7,507 nucleotides of DNA from BS750m-G62 sp964577175 (lineage in GTDB: Bacteria; Planctomycetota; Phycisphaerae; FEN-1346): NCBI GenBank assembly GCA_964577175.1, contig CAZNYC010000169.1, positions 1-7,507 of the forward strand, given 5' to 3'. This document shows positions 5,364 to 7,507 of this stretch, one piece after another; the stretch's first letter is position 1; every line of letters starts with the position of its first letter. The position numbers were made by a program, and so were the translations under genes. The notes beneath the pieces are model-generated. The model saw only the letters and a program-made list of their open reading frames with translations. It did not search any database and was not told the origin of the DNA.

Positions 5364-5529
5364 CGCGGGCATACCCGGGGGCCGATACCGCACGACGCGG
5401 GCCCGGCCCCTTTGTGTTTGCGGAGACCGTTTCGAAAGACACGGCCTCCAGGCGGTGCCTGACTGCCGGTCTCCGGAGCGCCGGCTGGGACCGCCCAGCC
5501 CATCCACGAACCCGAATCTGGAGAGAGCA
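5358..5529 (+). promoter_or_regulatory. Structured 5' leader with alternative stems
   Basis: Beyond the possible attenuator, the leader holds four more stems. A long-range 9-bp pairing joins CGGAGACCG (5421-5429) and CGGTCTCCG (5467-5475). A hairpin CCGT-T-TC closes a GAAA tetraloop (5427-5444), reusing bases 5427-5429 and so excluding the long pairing. A short hairpin is CAGGC/GCCTG (5449-5453/5457-5461). The last is a perfect GGCTGGG/CCCAGCC (5483-5489/5494-5500). The ribosome-binding site GGAG (5520-5523) follows. The GAAA hairpin recalls class I cyclic-di-GMP riboswitches, but the conserved core of that class is not there. I assign no known RNA family. Confidence 0.4.
5378..5420 (+). terminator. 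Possible attenuator hairpin in the PEP-CTERM leader
   Basis: GGGGCC (5378-5383) pairs with GGCCCC (5405-5410), enclosing a second stem CCGC/GCGG (5388-5391/5397-5400, loop ACGAC). It is followed at once by TTTGTGTTTG. A GC stem followed by this broken T-run, only about 20 nt into the predicted transcript, resembles an early terminator. The T-run is interrupted by G, so efficiency is doubtful. Confidence 0.35.
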
Positions 5530-7507
5530 ATGCCCGGAAGAGAGTCAACTGCGCTCCTGGTCGGCATCGCGGTCCTGGCCCTGTCCGTTCCGGCGACAGC
5601 CACAACGAGAACGTGGGACGGTCCTTTCGAAGGCGACTGGCAGGAAAACAGCCATTGGGATCCGTTAGGTTGGCCGATGGCGGGCGATGACGTGGTCCTC
5701 CAGGCCGATACCGAGGAGATCCTCATTTCGTTCCGGTCGCTCGTGCCGTTCGAGCCCCCCTCAGGGCCGGTGATCAAAACGCTCACCGTTCCCACGACCT
5801 CGATACACGAGGTGGGCCTCGAACGATGGACCACAGAGTGGGTCTTCATGGACGTCACCGGAGCGGTCACCAACCACGGCAACCTTTACATGGAGGACTT
5901 CGAACTCGCTGCAGCGCAGGTCGAAAACCGCGGCCGCCTGGAACTCTGCGATATGGAGGTCGAGACCGACCTTCTCAACCAGGGAACCCTGATCACCTGG
6001 GCGGCCGATCTCGAGGGCAACGTGACCTGCAGCGAAGGCGCCCTCTGGCGGGTCGGGGCCTGGGCCGACCTCTGGAAATACGACGACGGCAGCGGCGGGA
6101 ACCTCACCAACCGCGGACGGCTCTGGTTCTACGGATCCTCACGCCTGACGGCCGAGGGCAGCCTGAATAACGTGGCCCCCGGCACCGTGCAGGGCGCCGC
6201 ATCAAGTATCCAGGTCTTCGGCGGGTTCGCCAACGAGGGGTTGGTCCGGAGTTACGGCGGCGACCTCGCCATCCACTGCGACGGCTCCGCGTTCAGCAAC
6301 GCGGACTCGGGCGAGGTCACCAACATGGCGGGGACCACCCTCTCGATCCTCGCCGATGCGATGAACCAACGGGGCACCATCACCGTTCGCGCCGACGGGG
6401 CCGTCAACCTGGCCGGCGCCGACCTGGTCAACCAGCCGGGCGCCACCATCCACCTGCTCGGCGGCACGCTGTCGGCCCCGAACATCACCCACCACGACGG
6501 GGCCGTCTTCGAGGGGTTCGGCTCCATCGATCTGCCCGCCGACGCCGGCGGCTTCGGCTCCCTCACCAACCAGGGCCACATGGAGTTCGTCGCCGACACG
6601 CGCCTCGTCGGCCACCTCGACAACCAGGCCGGCGCCACCCTCACCGGACGCAACGGCGACCTGGCCGTCCTCGGCAACCTGACGAACAACGGCGAGATCG
6701 TCTGGGTAAACGGCGGCGTGTACTGCGAGGGCACCTGGACCGGCGCGGGCGCCCTCACCCTCACCGGCGACGAGGGCAAGGCCGTAAACGGCACCCTCGA
6801 CATCGCACCCGGCGGGGCGCTCACCGTTACCGGCGCCGGGCCCGCCTCCCTGTACGCCGACATCGACTGGGCGGGGGCGATGACCGTCGGCGACGGCGCC
6901 ACCGCCGTCTGCCTCGGCACGCTCGGCGGCGCCGTGGATGCCCTCACCATCGCCGGCGGCACGACGCCCACCGGCACCCTCGACCTGACGCAGAACAACC
7001 TCGTCGTCGACTACGACCCCGGCGCGAACCCCTTTGGCGACGTCGAAGCCTGGGTCGTCTCCGGTTACGGCGGGGGGACGTGGGACGGCACCGGCATCAC
7101 CTCCAGCACGGCCGCCGCGGACGGCATGCCCACCGCCCTCGCCGTCGGCGACAACGCCGACCCGCTCCTCGGCCTGGCGGACCTGGAAGGCGAACCGCTC
7201 GACCCCGACGGCTCCGACGTGCTCGTCAGGTTCACCTGGTACGGCGACGTGAACTTCGATGGCGTCGTCGATGCCGCCGACTACGCCGTCATGGACCAGT
7301 CGTGGAACGGCGGGAGCCAGTCGCCGGCCGGCGGAGGGGATTGGCGATGGGCGTGCGGCGACGTCAACTACGACGGCATCGTCGACGCGGCCGACTACGC
7401 CCTCATCGACCAGGTGTGGAACACCTATGGGGGGCAGACGCTGGACGCCGGCGCCCCGGCCCCGCTGGACGGTACGGCACCCGAACCGGCGACGCTGGCG
7501 CTGCTGG
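5530..7507 (+). CDS. Exported PEP-CTERM protein with N-x-G solenoid and dockerin-like EF-hands (3' end cut off)
   Basis: 659 codons are visible, open at the right edge. The signal peptide is residues 1-24, with cleavage after PATA. The mature start TTRTWDG...NSHWDPLGWPMAGDDVVL has the W-rich motif common at the start of such surface proteins. Residues about 110-400 repeat a pattern like LTNRGRLWF, with Asn at 115, 133, 150, 194, 235, 265, 279, 301, 347, 365 and 386, as in beta-solenoid or autotransporter-like stalks. A Gly/Thr-rich region follows, then two calcium-loop repeats: GDVNFDGVVDAAD (572-584; ligands D573, N575, D577, D581, D584) and GDVNYDGIVDAAD (610-622). PEPATLALL (651-659) begins the PEP-CTERM signal, whose membrane helix and basic tail lie beyond the edge. 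PEP-CTERM proteins are normally cleaved by an exosortase and released or anchored outside. The ATG at 5530 has GGAG six nt upstream. Ligand and exact role are unknown. Confidence 0.88.
   Translation, partial: MPGRESTALLVGIAVLALSVPATATTRTWDGPFEGDWQENSHWDPLGWPMAGDDVVLQADTEEILISFRSLVPFEPPSGPVIKTLTVPTTSIHEVGLERWTTEWVFMDVTGAVTNHGNLYMEDFELAAAQVENRGRLELCDMEVETDLLNQGTLITWAADLEGNVTCSEGALWRVGAWADLWKYDDGSGGNLTNRGRLWFYGSSRLTAEGSLNNVAPGTVQGAASSIQVFGGFANEGLVRSYGGDLAIHCDGSAFSNADSGEVTNMAGTTLSILADAMNQRGTITVRADGAVNLAGADLVNQPGATIHLLGGTLSAPNITHHDGAVFEGFGSIDLPADAGGFGSLTNQGHMEFVADTRLVGHLDNQAGATLTGRNGDLAVLGNLTNNGEIVWVNGGVYCEGTWTGAGALTLTGDEGKAVNGTLDIAPGGALTVTGAGPASLYADIDWAGAMTVGDGATAVCLGTLGGAVDALTIAGGTTPTGTLDLTQNNLVVDYDPGANPFGDVEAWVVSGYGGGTWDGTGITSSTAAADGMPTALAVGDNADPLLGLADLEGEPLDPDGSDVLVRFTWYGDVNFDGVVDAADYAVMDQSWNGGSQSPAGGGDWRWACGDVNYDGIVDAADYALIDQVWNTYGGQTLDAGAPAPLDGTAPEPATLALL

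Noticed and set aside
4963..5462. Several overlapping small frames across the hairpin spacer, both strands
   Set aside because: They translate the palindromes (repeated HGRPCP-like strings), have no ribosome-binding sites and disagree in phase; the region is better explained as repeats and promoters.
5421..5475. Class I cyclic-di-GMP riboswitch
   Set aside because: A GAAA-capped hairpin is present, but the conserved GCAAACC and ACGCAAAGCC core segments and the second receptor hairpin are missing.
6202..6998. Minus-strand frames opposite the PEP-CTERM gene
   Set aside because: The plus strand has a signal peptide, repeats, EF-hand loops and PEP motif in one unbroken frame. The antisense products have no domain pattern.

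Overview
The window is about 65-70% GC and carries five genes plus a dense intergenic regulatory and repeat region. The rightmost gene encodes an exported protein with an N-x-G beta-solenoid, two dockerin-like EF-hand loops (GDVNFDGVVDAADY and GDVNYDGIVDAADY) and a PEP-CTERM sorting motif starting at the window edge. That combination, the SH3-type envelope protein and the overall style point to a planctomycete, most likely Phycisphaerae-like. This lineage call is inference; no rRNA or marker gene is present.

Left part: leuB (3-isopropylmalate dehydrogenase, minus strand, 3' end just cut off) is divergent from a nagA-family N-acetylglucosamine-6-phosphate deacetylase (plus strand). Their shared 288-bp spacer holds two GC hairpins and a TATAAT box. 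nagA converges on a small single-domain response-regulator-like gene (minus) whose phosphorylation pocket is entirely replaced. Between them lie repeat-like hairpins and a 12-bp terminator stem.

Middle: an AT-richer spacer (3127-3439), then an unidentified 76-aa ORF (plus), then a secreted SH3-domain/coiled-coil protein of 417 aa (minus).

Right part: a 539-bp spacer (4991-5529) separates the SH3 gene from the PEP-CTERM gene. It contains a sigma70-like promoter for each gene, pointing outward. Between them sit four hairpins whose centres are spaced by exactly 42 nt (5181.5, 5223.5, 5265.5, 5307.5), all with 6-nt loops, and with base changes that preserve pairing. The rightward promoter (TTGACT-N17-TATACT) is followed by a palindrome over the predicted start site and a leader of about 170 nt with several stems, two of them mutually exclusive. 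This spacer is the most unusual part of the window.

The genes do not form one pathway: leucine synthesis, amino-sugar catabolism, a signalling-like protein and two envelope or surface proteins are simply neighbours, mostly in their own transcription units.
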